Positions 33,581 through 42,589 of a stretch of 64,000 bases of DNA are shown one piece after another (the first letter of the stretch is position 1; each line of letters opens with the position of its first letter). Source of the DNA: Cytobacillus sp. FSL H8-0458 (GTDB lineage: Bacteria > Bacillota > Bacilli > Bacillales > Cytobacillaceae). The notes under the pieces were generated by a model that saw nothing but the letters and a program-made list of their open reading frames with translations, was not told the origin of the DNA and did no database searches. Location: NCBI RefSeq assembly GCF_038002165.1, contig NZ_JBBOBR010000001.1:2294001-2358000 (forward strand), read 5' to 3'. The position numbers and the translations under genes were made by a program.

Positions 33581-33658
33581 TTCCGCCTATAAGAAGGATA
33601 CTCACCACCTTTATTGAATAGAAATGGAGAGTAACTCTATCCAAAAAGGAGTAATCCA

Positions 33659-34153
33659 ATGACCACAAAAGAAGTGTTATTAAAACAGCTATCCGCCTGT
33701 CTTGACCAGCCCAATTGGTTTGTCCCGTTATCAGCTGCCATCGGAGGATTATCAGCAAAAGAAGCATCCTACAAGTCAGGAACCGGTAATTCAATCTGGC
33801 AGATCGTCACCCACCTTACCTTCTGGAATGACCGCTATCTAAATAGATTAAAAGAATTACCGCTCACCCAAACCCATATCGCCAATGACGAAACTTTCCG
33901 CACCAATGAATCCGTTACTGAAGAGGATTGGCAATCTGCCATAAAAGCTCTTCAAAAAGTATTGACTGAGTGGATCAAAGCCCTGGAAGAATGCAGTGAA
34001 GAAAAGCTTCTCTCCTCCGCCTATAAGGAACCGATCGAATCCTGGTCGTCTGTCATTTCAAACTTAACCATCCACAACGCCTATCACATTGGCCAAATCG
34101 TAGAAATCCGGAAAATGTATGGACTATGGGACCCCAAAAATGGAGTCCATTAA
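33659..34153 (+). CDS. DinB family protein
   Basis: 164 aa four-helix-bundle protein of the DinB/YfiT group. The metal-ligand histidines are visible in IWQIVTHLTFWNDRY (about residue 48) and in HNAYHIGQIVEIRKM (about 140-150). These proteins act as metal-dependent thiol transferases or are of unknown role. AAGGAG lies eight bases before the ATG. Monocistronic with a bidirectional terminator behind it. Confidence 0.88.
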   Translation: MTTKEVLLKQLSACLDQPNWFVPLSAAIGGLSAKEASYKSGTGNSIWQIVTHLTFWNDRYLNRLKELPLTQTHIANDETFRTNESVTEEDWQSAIKALQKVLTEWIKALEECSEEKLLSSAYKEPIESWSSVISNLTIHNAYHIGQIVEIRKMYGLWDPKNGVH

Positions 34154-34163
34154 ATAACAATGC

Positions 34164-34194
34164 AAAAGCCGCCGAGCGCAATACCGGCGGCTTT
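34164..34194. terminator. Bidirectional terminator, DinB/ccdC
   Basis: AAAGCCGCC and GGCGGCTTT arms around a loop, between two converging genes. Confidence 0.75.
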
Positions 34195-34201
34195 CATTCA
34201 A

Positions 34202-34690
34202 TTAAGTTGTTTTTGGATTCCCCGTTCCATTCAGCTTGTGATGAAGCTTCCGATAATTCATATACATCGCAATTCTCCACGGTACTATCATCGAAAATGC
34301 AAGAATCCAGAACATGCCGCTCAGCTGACCATAGTCGATTGTTGAGCTAAGAACTATTTTTCCTATTATGCGGGTTACAAGCAATCCTATTAATATAAAA
34401 GCAAAGGCTTTGGAGCGCTTCAGATAAATTTCGCTGTCCTTGATTTCAAAGGAGGATGTTTTAATTAGAAGGATGGAAAACAGCAATCCAACTGTGGCTG
34501 CTTCCAGGATCTCCATTGGAGTAACGCGAAAATAAGGAACGGTAAACATAAGAGCACCTGTGCTCATAAAAATCGGCGGCAAGATGATTTTCTTGGCGGA
34601 AGCCGGCTTTTTTGCAGCCTTCATGCGGATGACCATCGCGAAGATTGCCATAAATACGGCACCGATTGATGAAATTAATACAAAGTCCAT
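34202..34690 (-). CDS. ccdC: CcdC-like membrane protein (YneJ)
   Basis: 162 aa with about five transmembrane helices: a short first helix, KKIILPPIFMSTGALMFTVPYF, and ILEAATVGLLFSILLIKTSSFEI. It matches the DUF1453/CcdC group that accompanies ccdA and the CheY-like yneI in Bacillus. Probably linked to cytochrome c maturation or its regulation, though the precise job is unknown. GAGGATG precedes the ATG. Confidence 0.83.
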   Translation of the reverse strand: MDFVLISSIGAVFMAIFAMVIRMKAAKKPASAKKIILPPIFMSTGALMFTVPYFRVTPMEILEAATVGLLFSILLIKTSSFEIKDSEIYLKRSKAFAFILIGLLVTRIIGKIVLSSTIDYGQLSGMFWILAFSMIVPWRIAMYMNYRKLHHKLNGTGNPKTT

Positions 34691-34778
34691 TTGATTTCAT
34701 CCTCTATTTCATTTGATTACTAACCATATTATATCTTAATAGGTCTGATTAAGGTACTCAGAACGATAAAAGTTCATC

Positions 34779-34840
34779 AAAAAAAGCCCTCCAGCTGATA
34801 CCCGGACATATCCGTATGTCCAGGGTACCCTGAGTCAGCT
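34779..34840 (-). terminator. Terminator of the CheY-like gene
   Basis: Long imperfect hairpin (AGCTGACT...GGACATA/TATGTCC...ATCAGCT), then GGAGGGC and TTTTTTT on the minus strand. Confidence 0.75.
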
Positions 34841-34841
34841 C

Positions 34842-35201
34842 TTAACTTAATACCCGATTTACCGCTTCTAGTACACGGCCTTCATCAAATGGTTTTATAA
34901 TAAAATCCTTCGCCCCGGCTTCAATGGATTCAACCACTACCTTCTGCTGGCCCATGGCTGAACACATGATAACTTTTGCATTAGGGTTGTTCCTCTTTAT
35001 TTCCCTGACAGCTTCAAGCCCGCTCATTTCAGGCATCGTGATGTCCATCATCACCAAATCTGGCTTTAGATTTACGAATAGGTCCACGGCTTCCTTTCCG
35101 TTTTCCCCTTCTCCCACAATTTCATGCTCGGCTTTTTTCAGAATGCTGCTCAGTGTAACCCTCATAAACTTCGCATCATCAACTATCAAAATTCTCGCCA
35201 C
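34842..35201 (-). CDS. yneI: Stand-alone CheY-like response regulator (YneI/CcdB)
   Basis: 119 aa from the GTG at 35201, six bases behind GGGGGGA. A single receiver domain: acidic pair in LIVDDAKFMR, phospho-acceptor Asp in LVMMDITMPEMSG (about residue 54), Thr/Ser in MCSAMG, and Lys in FIIKPF. No output domain. In B. subtilis the equivalent gene lies between ccdA and ccdC, as here. The input kinase and output are unknown. Confidence 0.88.
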   Translation of the reverse strand: MARILIVDDAKFMRVTLSSILKKAEHEIVGEGENGKEAVDLFVNLKPDLVMMDITMPEMSGLEAVREIKRNNPNAKVIMCSAMGQQKVVVESIEAGAKDFIIKPFDEGRVLEAVNRVLS

Positions 35202-35435
35202 CGCTGTTCCCCCCTGCATTGGAAGCTATATATCTATTATACTACATATATAGTAAAAAATACCCATAATAACTTCAATTAAACATCAGGCTAAAAAAAA
35301 AATCAGTCCTTTAGTGAGATACATCAATCCACTTCAAAGAACACATATTTCAATATATCGAACTATCAGATAAATTTCAATTGAAAGAATATGACAAATT
35401 TCGACCACCAGTCATAGCCCTTTTTCCTTATAACA

Positions 35436-35469
35436 GAAAAAGAGGCACATTCCCAACTTGAATGTGCCC
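35436..35469 (-). terminator. Terminator of ccdA
   Basis: GGGCACATTC, 7-nt loop, GAATGTGCC, then TCTTTTT on the minus strand. The 250 bp between yneI and here hold a presumed promoter and no gene. Confidence 0.8.
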
Positions 35470-35475
35470 CTGCCT

Positions 35476-36183
35476 TTAGAAACCAGTAAATCCGCCAAAT
35501 AACGGTGAAAGGAAAATAATGATTTTTGTCATCCAGTCAAAGAATAAAACTACACCCATGATCATCATCAATACACCGCCGATTTTCATAATCTTGACGC
35601 TGTTTCGCCTAATCCATTGCATTTTTCCGATGAAGAAGGAAAGAACAAAGAATGGAATTGCAAAGCCAAGAATATAAGCGATCATGTAAACCATTGCAGA
35701 ATTAGGATTTGTGACTGCTAATGACCACACCGCCCCTAATATTGGACCTGTGCATGGGGTCCAGCCTGCTGCGAATGCCATTCCGATCAGAACAGATCCC
35801 AGAAGGCCTGATGGACGGTTCTTAAATTCAAACCGCCTTTCTTTCATGAGAAATTCGGGCTTAATAATGCCTACAATTAATAAACCAAAGATAAATACAA
35901 AGATAGCGCCAATTTGCCTGATTAAATCCTGGTATTGCTGAAAGAATTGACCAAGCAAGGTTGTTCCAAAACCAATTGCGATAAAAATGGCCGAAAACCC
36001 AATCAGGAAGAATAGTGTATGAAGCATGCTCCTTCTCTGCATCATCGCATTTTCTTCTTTAATCTCCCCTACAGACATTCCGGTGATATATGATAAAAAA
36101 GCCGGATATAATGGCAGGCAGCAAGGTGAAACAAAGCTTAAAAACCCTGCCCCTAATGCAATAAATACATTCAAATCTGTCAT
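35476..36183 (-). CDS. ccdA: Cytochrome c biogenesis protein CcdA
   Basis: 235 aa from the ATG at 36183, eight bases after AGGAG. Six transmembrane helices and the two cysteine sites of the CcdA/DsbD-beta family: [15 protein letters not shown] near residue 19 and [13 protein letters not shown] near 138. Passes reducing equivalents from cytosolic thioredoxin across the membrane for haem attachment and spore maturation. Same strand as yneI and ccdC, though separated by a terminator. Confidence 0.93.
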   Translation of the reverse strand: MTDLNVFIALGAGFLSFVSPCCLPLYPAFLSYITGMSVGEIKEENAMMQRRSMLHTLFFLIGFSAIFIAIGFGTTLLGQFFQQYQDLIRQIGAIFVFIFGLLIVGIIKPEFLMKERRFEFKNRPSGLLGSVLIGMAFAAGWTPCTGPILGAVWSLAVTNPNSAMVYMIAYILGFAIPFFVLSFFIGKMQWIRRNSVKIMKIGGVLMMIMGVVLFFDWMTKIIIFLSPLFGGFTGF

Positions 36184-36505
36184 AGTCACAACTCCTGATA
36201 CTCATTCATTCCAATTTCATTCTAACAAATCCCATCTAGAAAAGATAATGGATAGTATGTGAACATTTTGTGTCACCAACTGTTACTAAAATTTATATTA
36301 ATTTTCAATCTAAAACATGTAATTTTAATGTAAATGTTACTAAAGTTTAAAACAAGTTTCTTTTGAATTTATTACCATAATTCGATATACTAGTATAGAT
36401 CTTAACAAATTCTGTTATTATCTTTCAGCTTTTGACAAGGATTCAATTGGCAGAGTATACCCTACATCCTACATATAAGAAATGATCAGAGAGGAACTAT
36501 TGGCC

Positions 36506-36676
36506 ATGTGTAAACAGGAACTGCTTACATTAATCGAACAAAAAAGAACAGAGTTAATTCAAGTGGCCATGAAAAGCGGCTTAAGTTCTGCCGCAGCAAT
36601 TCGATACAGCCAGGAATTGGATGCCCTATTAAATGAATATAACCGAAGCTTCATTAAAAAAGTGCAGACACATTAA
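36506..36676 (+). CDS. Spo0E-family aspartyl-phosphate phosphatase (YnzD-like)
   Basis: 56 aa from the ATG at 36506, nine bases after GAGAGGAA; the ATG at 36482 has no ribosome site. Short helical hairpin with the family signature SQELD (YSQELDALLNEY). Spo0E, YisI and YnzD remove phosphate from Spo0A~P and delay sporulation. It lies beside ccdA, where I recall ynzD in B. subtilis. The preceding 36184-36505 is AT-rich intergenic sequence with no clear element. Confidence 0.88.
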   Translation: MCKQELLTLIEQKRTELIQVAMKSGLSSAAAIRYSQELDALLNEYNRSFIKKVQTH

Positions 36677-36677
36677 G

Positions 36678-36710
36678 AAACAGCCATGCAGTAATTGCAG
36701 GCTGTTTTTT
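36678..36710 (+). terminator. Terminator of the Spo0E-like gene
   Basis: AAACAGCC...TGCA stem with TGCA...GGCTGTTT, then a T run; starts two bases after the stop. Confidence 0.8.
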
Positions 36711-36737
36711 ACATTTCGTCCATCTGGTACTAGGCAG

Positions 36738-37145
36738 TTATTTATTAATGACTATCGTTAATTTATAATTTGCATGCTTATTCAAGTCTGTTAAAAATTG
36801 ATCTAACCGTTCATTAGACGGGAATTTGCATTCAATCAGATAACAGCCGTCTCCGCTGATTTTATAATTATGTATGATTTCCTTCTGTGTTTTAACAAAT
36901 GTCAGATACGGCTGATGATTCATACTTTGAGTAATAACCGTAATAAAAGTATGGATGGAATACCCTAATTTCTCCTGGTTCACCTTGATTGTGTATCCTT
37001 CAATAACGCCCTGATCTTCTAATTTTGCCACTCTTGTTGCGGCTGCCTGGCCAGTTAAATGGACTTTCTCCCCTAGCTCCTTCATGGTGATCCGGCTGTT
37101 TTTGGAGAGCTCTTCCAAAATACGCTGATCCGTGTGATCCAGCAT
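36738..37145 (-). CDS. Lrp/AsnC family transcriptional regulator
   Basis: 135 aa from the ATG at 37145, behind AAGGAG. N-terminal HTH (LDHTDQRILEELSKNSRITMKELGEKVHLTGQAAATRVAKLEDQGVI is the region; the recognition helix is about residues 33-50) and a C-terminal RAM domain (about 65-135; ISGDGCYLIECKFPS). Binds amino acids or related effectors. Divergent from the MBL hydrolase gene with a 118-bp gap, so it may control it. Confidence 0.88.
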   Translation of the reverse strand: MLDHTDQRILEELSKNSRITMKELGEKVHLTGQAAATRVAKLEDQGVIEGYTIKVNQEKLGYSIHTFITVITQSMNHQPYLTFVKTQKEIIHNYKISGDGCYLIECKFPSNERLDQFLTDLNKHANYKLTIVINK

Positions 37146-37263
37146 TTTTTCAACTCCTTTCACTTTTCAAGTTAAACGGCAAAAAGACTTGATTTTATCT
37201 ATGTTAGTGCCAATGGGTCTTAGTATAAACTATACATAAATCAAAGAAAAGGAGTACATTTTT

Positions 37264-38025
37264 ATGAATATACAGCAAATCCGCAACGCTACACTAGTTG
37301 TCCATTATGCAGGGAAGAAATTTTTAATTGACCCTTTTTTAGCCGAAAAAGAGACTTACCCGCCTTTTCCAAATTCATTAAGGCAAGATCAAAACAATCC
37401 TTTAACAGAGCTTCCAGTTTCCATTGATGAAATTATTCACAATGTAGATGCAGTGATAGTTACCCACCTGCATTTAGACCACTTTGATGATGCAGCCAAA
37501 AAATCATTACCAAAGGACACTAAAATGTTTGTGCAAAATGAAGAAGATGCTGCTGAAGTAAAAAATGCAGGTTTTAATAATATTGAAGTCCTCCATGAGA
37601 ATACTGTCTTTGAAGATATCCAACTAATAAAAACAAAGGGCAACCATGGCAGGGGCGAAATTTTAAAACTGGCCGGTCTGGTTTGTGGAGTGGTCTTCAA
37701 CCATCACAGTGAAAAAACACTTTATGTTGCAGGAGATACAGTTTGGTATGATTCTGTACAGGAGGTCATTGAAACTCACAGCCCTGAAGTCATTGTTGTG
37801 AATGGCGGAGATAACCAGTTTCTTGAAGGCGGCTCGCTTGTTATGGGGAAAGAGGATATCTATGAAGTTTCCAAAGCTGCCCCGGATGCCAGGATTATTT
37901 CTGTCCATATGGAGGCGGTCAACCATTGGACACTATCAAAGGAAGAGTTAAAAAGCTATAGTAAAGATAAAGGCTTTTCCGATCAACTGTTAGTGCCTGA
38001 AGACGGAGAAACCTACTCCTTTTAA
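37264..38025 (+). CDS. MBL-fold metallo-hydrolase (UlaG-like)
   Basis: 253 aa. Metal ligands THLHLDHFDD (about residues 63-72), H in TKGNHGRGEI, D in YVAGDTVWYD, and SVHMEAVNHW near the C-terminus. The N-terminus NIQQIRNATLVVHYAGKKFLIDPFL is that of UlaG-like beta-lactamase-fold hydrolases. Cytoplasmic; the substrate is unknown. Its partner may be the divergent Lrp regulator. Confidence 0.87.
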   Translation: MNIQQIRNATLVVHYAGKKFLIDPFLAEKETYPPFPNSLRQDQNNPLTELPVSIDEIIHNVDAVIVTHLHLDHFDDAAKKSLPKDTKMFVQNEEDAAEVKNAGFNNIEVLHENTVFEDIQLIKTKGNHGRGEILKLAGLVCGVVFNHHSEKTLYVAGDTVWYDSVQEVIETHSPEVIVVNGGDNQFLEGGSLVMGKEDIYEVSKAAPDARIISVHMEAVNHWTLSKEELKSYSKDKGFSDQLLVPEDGETYSF

Positions 38026-38031
38026 GAGACG

Positions 38032-38061
38032 AAAAGACGTGTGGCCATTCACACGTCTTTT
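38032..38061. terminator. Bidirectional terminator, MBL/ABC exporter
   Basis: Perfect 12-bp stem AAAAGACGTGTG/CACACGTCTTTT with a 6-nt loop between converging genes. Confidence 0.85.
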
Positions 38062-38064
38062 CTA

Positions 38065-39858
38065 TTACCCTACAGCATCCTCCACTTTTTCAGGAGTTCC
38101 ATTCTGCAGCAGATACATTTTATGATACAATCCCCGCATTGCAAGCAATTCCTGGTGCGTTCCTCTTTCTACTATTTCCCCCTGATGAAGAACGAGAATC
38201 AGTTCAGCATCCTGTATCGTAGACAATCGATGAGCAATCGCAATCGTCGTGCGGCCCTTCCGCATTTTTTCCAGTGCGGTTTGAATCGCTTCCTCTGTTT
38301 CTGTATCTATATTGGCTGTTGCTTCATCCAGCACAAGAATTTTAGGATTGGCAGCAATCGTCCTTGCAAAGGCAATAAGCTGTCTTTGCCCGCTGGAAAA
38401 AGTCGAACCACGCTCAACCACTGCATGCTCATATCCGTCTTCCAGCTTATCTATGAATGTATGAGCCTGAACAAACTGTGCCGCAGCTTTAATCTCTTCA
38501 TCTGTCAATTCATTACTATGAAGTCTGATGTTATCCTCAATTGTCCCGTAAAAAAGGAAAGGATCCTGAAGGACGAGCCCCATCTTCTTGCGCAATTCTT
38601 CCGCTGGATAAGACTTAATGCTTTTTCCGTCAATCAGAATATCGCCGCGCTCATATTCATAGAATCGCATCATTAAATTAATGATTGAGCTCTTTCCGCT
38701 GCCGGTATGGCCAACCAGGGCAACGGTTTCGCCCGGTTTGGCTGTAAAAGAAATATTTTTCAATACATCCCGTTTGCCGTCATAGGAGAAGCTGAGGTTC
38801 CTGAACTCAATCTCTCCCTCCTTGATTCCATCAGACAGTTTATCCTCCTGTGCCGGAGCAAGTTCCTTTTCGTCCAGCAGAGCAAACGCTCTTGAAGCGG
38901 CAATAATTGCCTGCTGATACATGGAAAGCCTCATCATGATCTGATTCACAGGCTCAAAAAAGCGGTCCAGATAGCTGACAAAGGCATACAGCACACCGAT
39001 TTCGATCGGACTGTTAAAAGAAGAAATGCCAAAGAAGCTCAATACAATAATAAGTGCAAGAACATACACAAGGTCAATGGCCGGCCTTAACAGCAGCCCA
39101 TCCATTTTGATATTGCGCATACCCGCTTGGTAATGCTGTTCATTGATATCGCCAAATTCCTTACGCAGCCTTTTTTCCTGTCTGAATACCTGGATGATCG
39201 ACATTCCCTGAAGTGATTCACTCAGTTTTGCATTCAGCTCACTCAGCCTCTCCCTTAGGTCCTTATAGAAAACAGAGCTGTATTTGCGGTAAGTTCGGAT
39301 GATCATAAAAAGAATCGGGAGAATTACCAGACAAAACAGGGCAAGCTTTACATTCAGGATAAACATTGCCACAAAGATTCCCGTCAGCAGGAAGGCACCC
39401 TGAATGAAGGTAACCAGGACACTGACAAACATATCTTTAATCGCCTCTGTATCATTGGTAACCCGAGAAACAATACTTCCCGCAGGTGTTTTATCAAAGT
39501 ACTTCAAGCCCAGTGACTGTACCTTTGAAAAAACATCCACACGCAGCTGCTGAATGATTTTCAGCGCGATTTCCTGAAATTTGAGCAGCTGAAAATAGGA
39601 TACCAGCACATTCATGATCTGAATGCCCAGATAGGCTGCACCGAGGACAAATAATGGCTCAAAAACCAGATTTCCAGTTGTTAAATAATCATCGATAAAA
39701 ATTTTGACAAGAATCGGACCCAGTATGTCTCCAATCGTTGTTAACAGAAGCAGACTGAAGGCAAGTGTGATTGTTTTCTTATGCGGTTTTGTATAGGAAA
39801 GCAACCGGAAAAGGACCTTCCGCTGCTCTTTTCCCTTCATAATCGGTGACTTTTCCAT
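38065..39858 (-). CDS. Heterodimeric ABC exporter subunit, catalytic NBD (BmrD/YheH-like)
   Basis: 597 aa from the ATG at 39858, four bases after the upstream stop and behind GGGGG. Six-helix transmembrane domain (about residues 30-320) and an ABC ATPase domain: Walker A GHTGSGKSS (about 382), signature FSSGQRQL (in place of LSGGQ), Walker B LVLDEATANID with the catalytic Glu, and the switch His in AIAHRLST. It has a competent Walker B but a degenerate signature, and complements the next subunit. YheH/BmrD is somewhat longer in B. subtilis, so YknV or YfiC-type pairs are alternatives. Probably exports drugs or hydrophobic compounds. Confidence 0.85.
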   Translation of the reverse strand: MEKSPIMKGKEQRKVLFRLLSYTKPHKKTITLAFSLLLLTTIGDILGPILVKIFIDDYLTTGNLVFEPLFVLGAAYLGIQIMNVLVSYFQLLKFQEIALKIIQQLRVDVFSKVQSLGLKYFDKTPAGSIVSRVTNDTEAIKDMFVSVLVTFIQGAFLLTGIFVAMFILNVKLALFCLVILPILFMIIRTYRKYSSVFYKDLRERLSELNAKLSESLQGMSIIQVFRQEKRLRKEFGDINEQHYQAGMRNIKMDGLLLRPAIDLVYVLALIIVLSFFGISSFNSPIEIGVLYAFVSYLDRFFEPVNQIMMRLSMYQQAIIAASRAFALLDEKELAPAQEDKLSDGIKEGEIEFRNLSFSYDGKRDVLKNISFTAKPGETVALVGHTGSGKSSIINLMMRFYEYERGDILIDGKSIKSYPAEELRKKMGLVLQDPFLFYGTIEDNIRLHSNELTDEEIKAAAQFVQAHTFIDKLEDGYEHAVVERGSTFSSGQRQLIAFARTIAANPKILVLDEATANIDTETEEAIQTALEKMRKGRTTIAIAHRLSTIQDAELILVLHQGEIVERGTHQELLAMRGLYHKMYLLQNGTPEKVEDAVG

Positions 39859-39862
39859 TGTC

Positions 39863-41611
39863 TTATCCCCCATGCTCTACAAGCTCTTCCAGCTGCTGCC
39901 GCAGATACATATTCTTATACCAGCCTTCTTCAGCCATTAGTTCATCATGTGTTCCTCTCTGAACAATTCTTCCTTCATCCAGCACCAATATGAGATTCGC
40001 ATGCTGAATGGCACTCAGCCGGTGAGCAGTAATAATCGTTGTCTTGCCAGCCCGCTCAGCCCGTAATGAAGTAAGAATCGCTTCCTCAGTTTTGGCATCA
40101 ACAGCAGAAAGGGAGTCATCTAAAATCAATACTTCCGGATTCATCATAAGTGCTCGCGCAATGGAAATACGCTGCTTCTGCCCTCCGGAAAGGGAGACCC
40201 CTCTCTCGCCTGCAACAGTATTATAACCTTCTGTAAATTCGAGAATATCACCATGGATATTGGCCAGTTTCGCAGCCGCATAAATATCTTCAATGTCTGC
40301 ATCCGGCCTCGTGAAAGCTATATTTTCAGCAACAGCGGCAGAGAACAGGAAGTGCTCCTGCGGGACATATCCAATCGCTTCTCTCAGCTTTCCGATTTTA
40401 TAGCGGCTGATAGGATGTCCTGCAAAAAGAATTTCCCCTTTATAGCCTTCAAACTCTCGAAACAAAAGCTTCAGAAGTGTGGTTTTGCCCGCACCAGTTT
40501 TACCTGCTATGCCGAGAGTCTCTCCTCTTTCCAGTCTAAAATGAATATCCTTTAGCAGCCTTTCCTGTTCACCCGGATAGGCGAACTCCTCAATCTTGTA
40601 CTCAATATCACCGCTTGGAACTTCATTGATGCCAGTCTCATCATCCTTTATATCGATTTCTTCTGCAAGAAGAGCAGAAACTCGATCAAAAGAGGCCCGG
40701 CCTCTCTCGACAATGTTGAACAGCCAGCCAAAAGCCAGCATTGGCCAAATCAGGAGACCCAAGTATGTTGTAAATGAAACCAGCTGCCCGATTGTCAGCT
40801 CTCCTGCAATAACATATCTTGATCCAAATGCAATAGACAGGAAGAAAGAAATCCCTACAATAATGCTGATCGTCGGATCAAACAAAGAATCAACCTTAGC
40901 AACAGAAATGTTCTTTTGCACTACATCTTCAGACTGCCTGCGAAAATCTTCAATATCTTCTTTTTCCTGGCCGAATGTTTTAATCACTTTAATTCCTGAA
41001 ACACTTTCCTGAGTTTTGTCATTCAGTGAAGAAAAAGCCTCCTGTGCTTTGTGGAACCGCTTATGAAGGAGTGTTCCGTACCAGCTCGTGAGAAGTGCCA
41101 TGAAGGGCATAGGAATCAAACAGATTAGCGTCAGCTTCCAGCTGATAGTTGCCGCCATGGCAATGATAACGAAGCCGCCTGTTGCCATCGAATCGACAAA
41201 AGTGAGGACCCCGGCTCCTGCTGTCTGCTGAATTGCCTGCAGATCATTTGTCGCATGGGCCATTAAATCCCCCACCCGCTTTTTCTGGTAGAAGGACTGT
41301 GACATATTCGTAAAATGCTGATAAAGTCTGTTGCGCAGGAGTTTGGACAGCTTTACTGCTGAACCGAAAATCATAATCCGCCAGTAATAGCGGAGCACAT
41401 ACATCATGAGGGCAACAACAGCAAGAAGTCCAATCCACATTAATAATGCTTTTGCAGTCAGCTCGCCATTTTTAATCGAATCAACAACCATTCCAACTAC
41501 CTTTGGAGGTACCAGCTGCAGCAGCGCCACAAATAACAGCAGAATAATTCCGTTTACATAAGCCTTCTTCTCCTGTTTAAAAAACCACATTAAATCCAAA
41601 AAGACCTTCAT
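39863..41611 (-). CDS. Heterodimeric ABC exporter subunit, degenerate NBD (BmrC/YheI-like)
   Basis: 582 aa from the ATG at 41611, seven bases after GGAGG. Six-helix transmembrane domain and an NBD with Walker A GKTGAGKTT, canonical LSGGQKQR, and a Walker B LILDDSLSAVD in which Asp replaces the catalytic Glu. That makes the ATP site with its own Walker motifs non-hydrolytic, the hallmark of asymmetric exporters such as BmrCD. Co-transcribed with the downstream partner (4-nt gap). Confidence 0.86.
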   Translation of the reverse strand: MKVFLDLMWFFKQEKKAYVNGIILLLFVALLQLVPPKVVGMVVDSIKNGELTAKALLMWIGLLAVVALMMYVLRYYWRIMIFGSAVKLSKLLRNRLYQHFTNMSQSFYQKKRVGDLMAHATNDLQAIQQTAGAGVLTFVDSMATGGFVIIAMAATISWKLTLICLIPMPFMALLTSWYGTLLHKRFHKAQEAFSSLNDKTQESVSGIKVIKTFGQEKEDIEDFRRQSEDVVQKNISVAKVDSLFDPTISIIVGISFFLSIAFGSRYVIAGELTIGQLVSFTTYLGLLIWPMLAFGWLFNIVERGRASFDRVSALLAEEIDIKDDETGINEVPSGDIEYKIEEFAYPGEQERLLKDIHFRLERGETLGIAGKTGAGKTTLLKLLFREFEGYKGEILFAGHPISRYKIGKLREAIGYVPQEHFLFSAAVAENIAFTRPDADIEDIYAAAKLANIHGDILEFTEGYNTVAGERGVSLSGGQKQRISIARALMMNPEVLILDDSLSAVDAKTEEAILTSLRAERAGKTTIITAHRLSAIQHANLILVLDEGRIVQRGTHDELMAEEGWYKNMYLRQQLEELVEHGG

Positions 41612-41688
41612 ACCCCATCCTCCGAAATCCATAATAGCTTAAATAGTTTATCAAATATTGAGAAAATAAGGAAGATTTTTCCCACAAT

Positions 41689-41713
41689 AAAAAAGCACCC
41701 GGATGGATGCTTT
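41689..41713 (-). terminator. Terminator of the DUF6376-like lipoprotein gene
   Basis: AAGCATCC and GGGTGCTT arms (imperfect) followed by TTTTTTATT on the minus strand; overlaps the stop. Confidence 0.6.
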
Positions 41714-42152
41714 ATTGCCCTAATGCTTCTATGCGGTTTATCAGGCTTGTGGCCTCATTAATCGTAGTGAACAGCTCTGAATTTTCCAGCTGATCCAATG
41801 CAAGGCTGCCTCTCTCTAATACTTTATTGATCTCTGCCAGAAGTGCTTCATTCTGGATCACAAGTTCCTGATGAATATCCTCTGCCAAGGTTGGGATGTC
41901 CTGAATGGCGATAAATTCTTCAACTTCCTGCTTAAGTGTCAACAATCTGTCTTCAAGTTCCTGCTCCATTGCCGGATCTGCTGCCGCATCCTGAATCATT
42001 TGAGGCGCCTCTTCGGCAAAGTCGCTTAATGTATTGATATGCTCAGTCGCTACATTAACATAGTCAATGGAATTATTCACTTCACCCAGAACGGAACAGC
42101 CGCTTAAAAACATGGAAACGGTAAGGAACCCTATTAGAATTACTTTTTTCAT
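41712..42152 (-). CDS. Lipoprotein of unknown function (DUF6376-like)
   Basis: 146 aa from the ATG at 42152, behind GAAAGGAA. Lipoprotein signal MKKVILIGFLTVSMFLSGC with lipobox LSGC (Cys at residue 19). The mature part is acidic and almost wholly helical (TEHINTLSDFAEEAPQMIQ, LLTLKQEVEEFIAIQDIP, EINKVLERGSLALDQL), suggesting a helical bundle on the outer face of the membrane. I associate it with the DUF6376 family of Bacilli; role unknown. It stands alone between two terminators. Confidence 0.8.
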   Translation of the reverse strand: MKKVILIGFLTVSMFLSGCSVLGEVNNSIDYVNVATEHINTLSDFAEEAPQMIQDAAADPAMEQELEDRLLTLKQEVEEFIAIQDIPTLAEDIHQELVIQNEALLAEINKVLERGSLALDQLENSELFTTINEATSLINRIEALGQ

Positions 42153-42221
42153 TTGCTCGTTCCTTTCATGATTTGTCATAGTATATATACGGTCTGTTTC
42201 AAAGAAGGTTTCATTTTGAAA

Positions 42222-42263
42222 ATAAAAAAACCACCTTTCTGTTATTGTAACAGAAAAGTGGTT
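42222..42263 (-). terminator. Terminator of yneF
   Basis: 16-bp stem with one mismatch (AACCAC-TTTCTGTTA type arms), 3-nt loop, T run on the minus strand. Confidence 0.85.
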
Positions 42264-42286
42264 TCCGATGGGATTCTTGTCCCTGA

Positions 42287-42502
42287 TTACTTGCCAGTCT
42301 GCTTGTTCATGGCATTCATCATTTGGTTGATCTTCTTTTGAGATGGCTTCATGCCCATTTGCATCATCATCATTTTAAGCATTTGTTCATTAATTGGCGG
42401 ATTTTTCTCAAGGTAGCTCATCATATATTTTCGAGCAATGAAAAATCCTAGTGCTACACCGGCAAGAAGCGCCAGTACACCAACTAGAATGTACATACCC
42501 AT
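42287..42502 (-). CDS. yneF: YneF family (UPF0154) membrane protein
   Basis: 71 aa from the ATG at 42502, behind AAGGAGG (the frame is open to 42532). One transmembrane helix ([19 protein letters not shown]), then a short soluble part [29 protein letters not shown] that is the strongly conserved core of UPF0154. Function unknown. In B. subtilis it lies downstream of sirA (yneE), as here. Confidence 0.92.
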   Translation of the reverse strand: MGMYILVGVLALLAGVALGFFIARKYMMSYLEKNPPINEQMLKMMMMQMGMKPSQKKINQMMNAMNKQTGK

Positions 42503-42589
42503 ACTAACTTCCTCCTTCATGTTGTCTATCATACAGTGTACTAGACCAAAGGTTATTATACAATATTTGCTTCAGTTTTTCTCTTAATT

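Noticed and set aside
38041..38676. Plus-strand open frame of 211 codons
   Set aside because: Antisense to the ABC exporter ATPase domain and starting inside its terminator.
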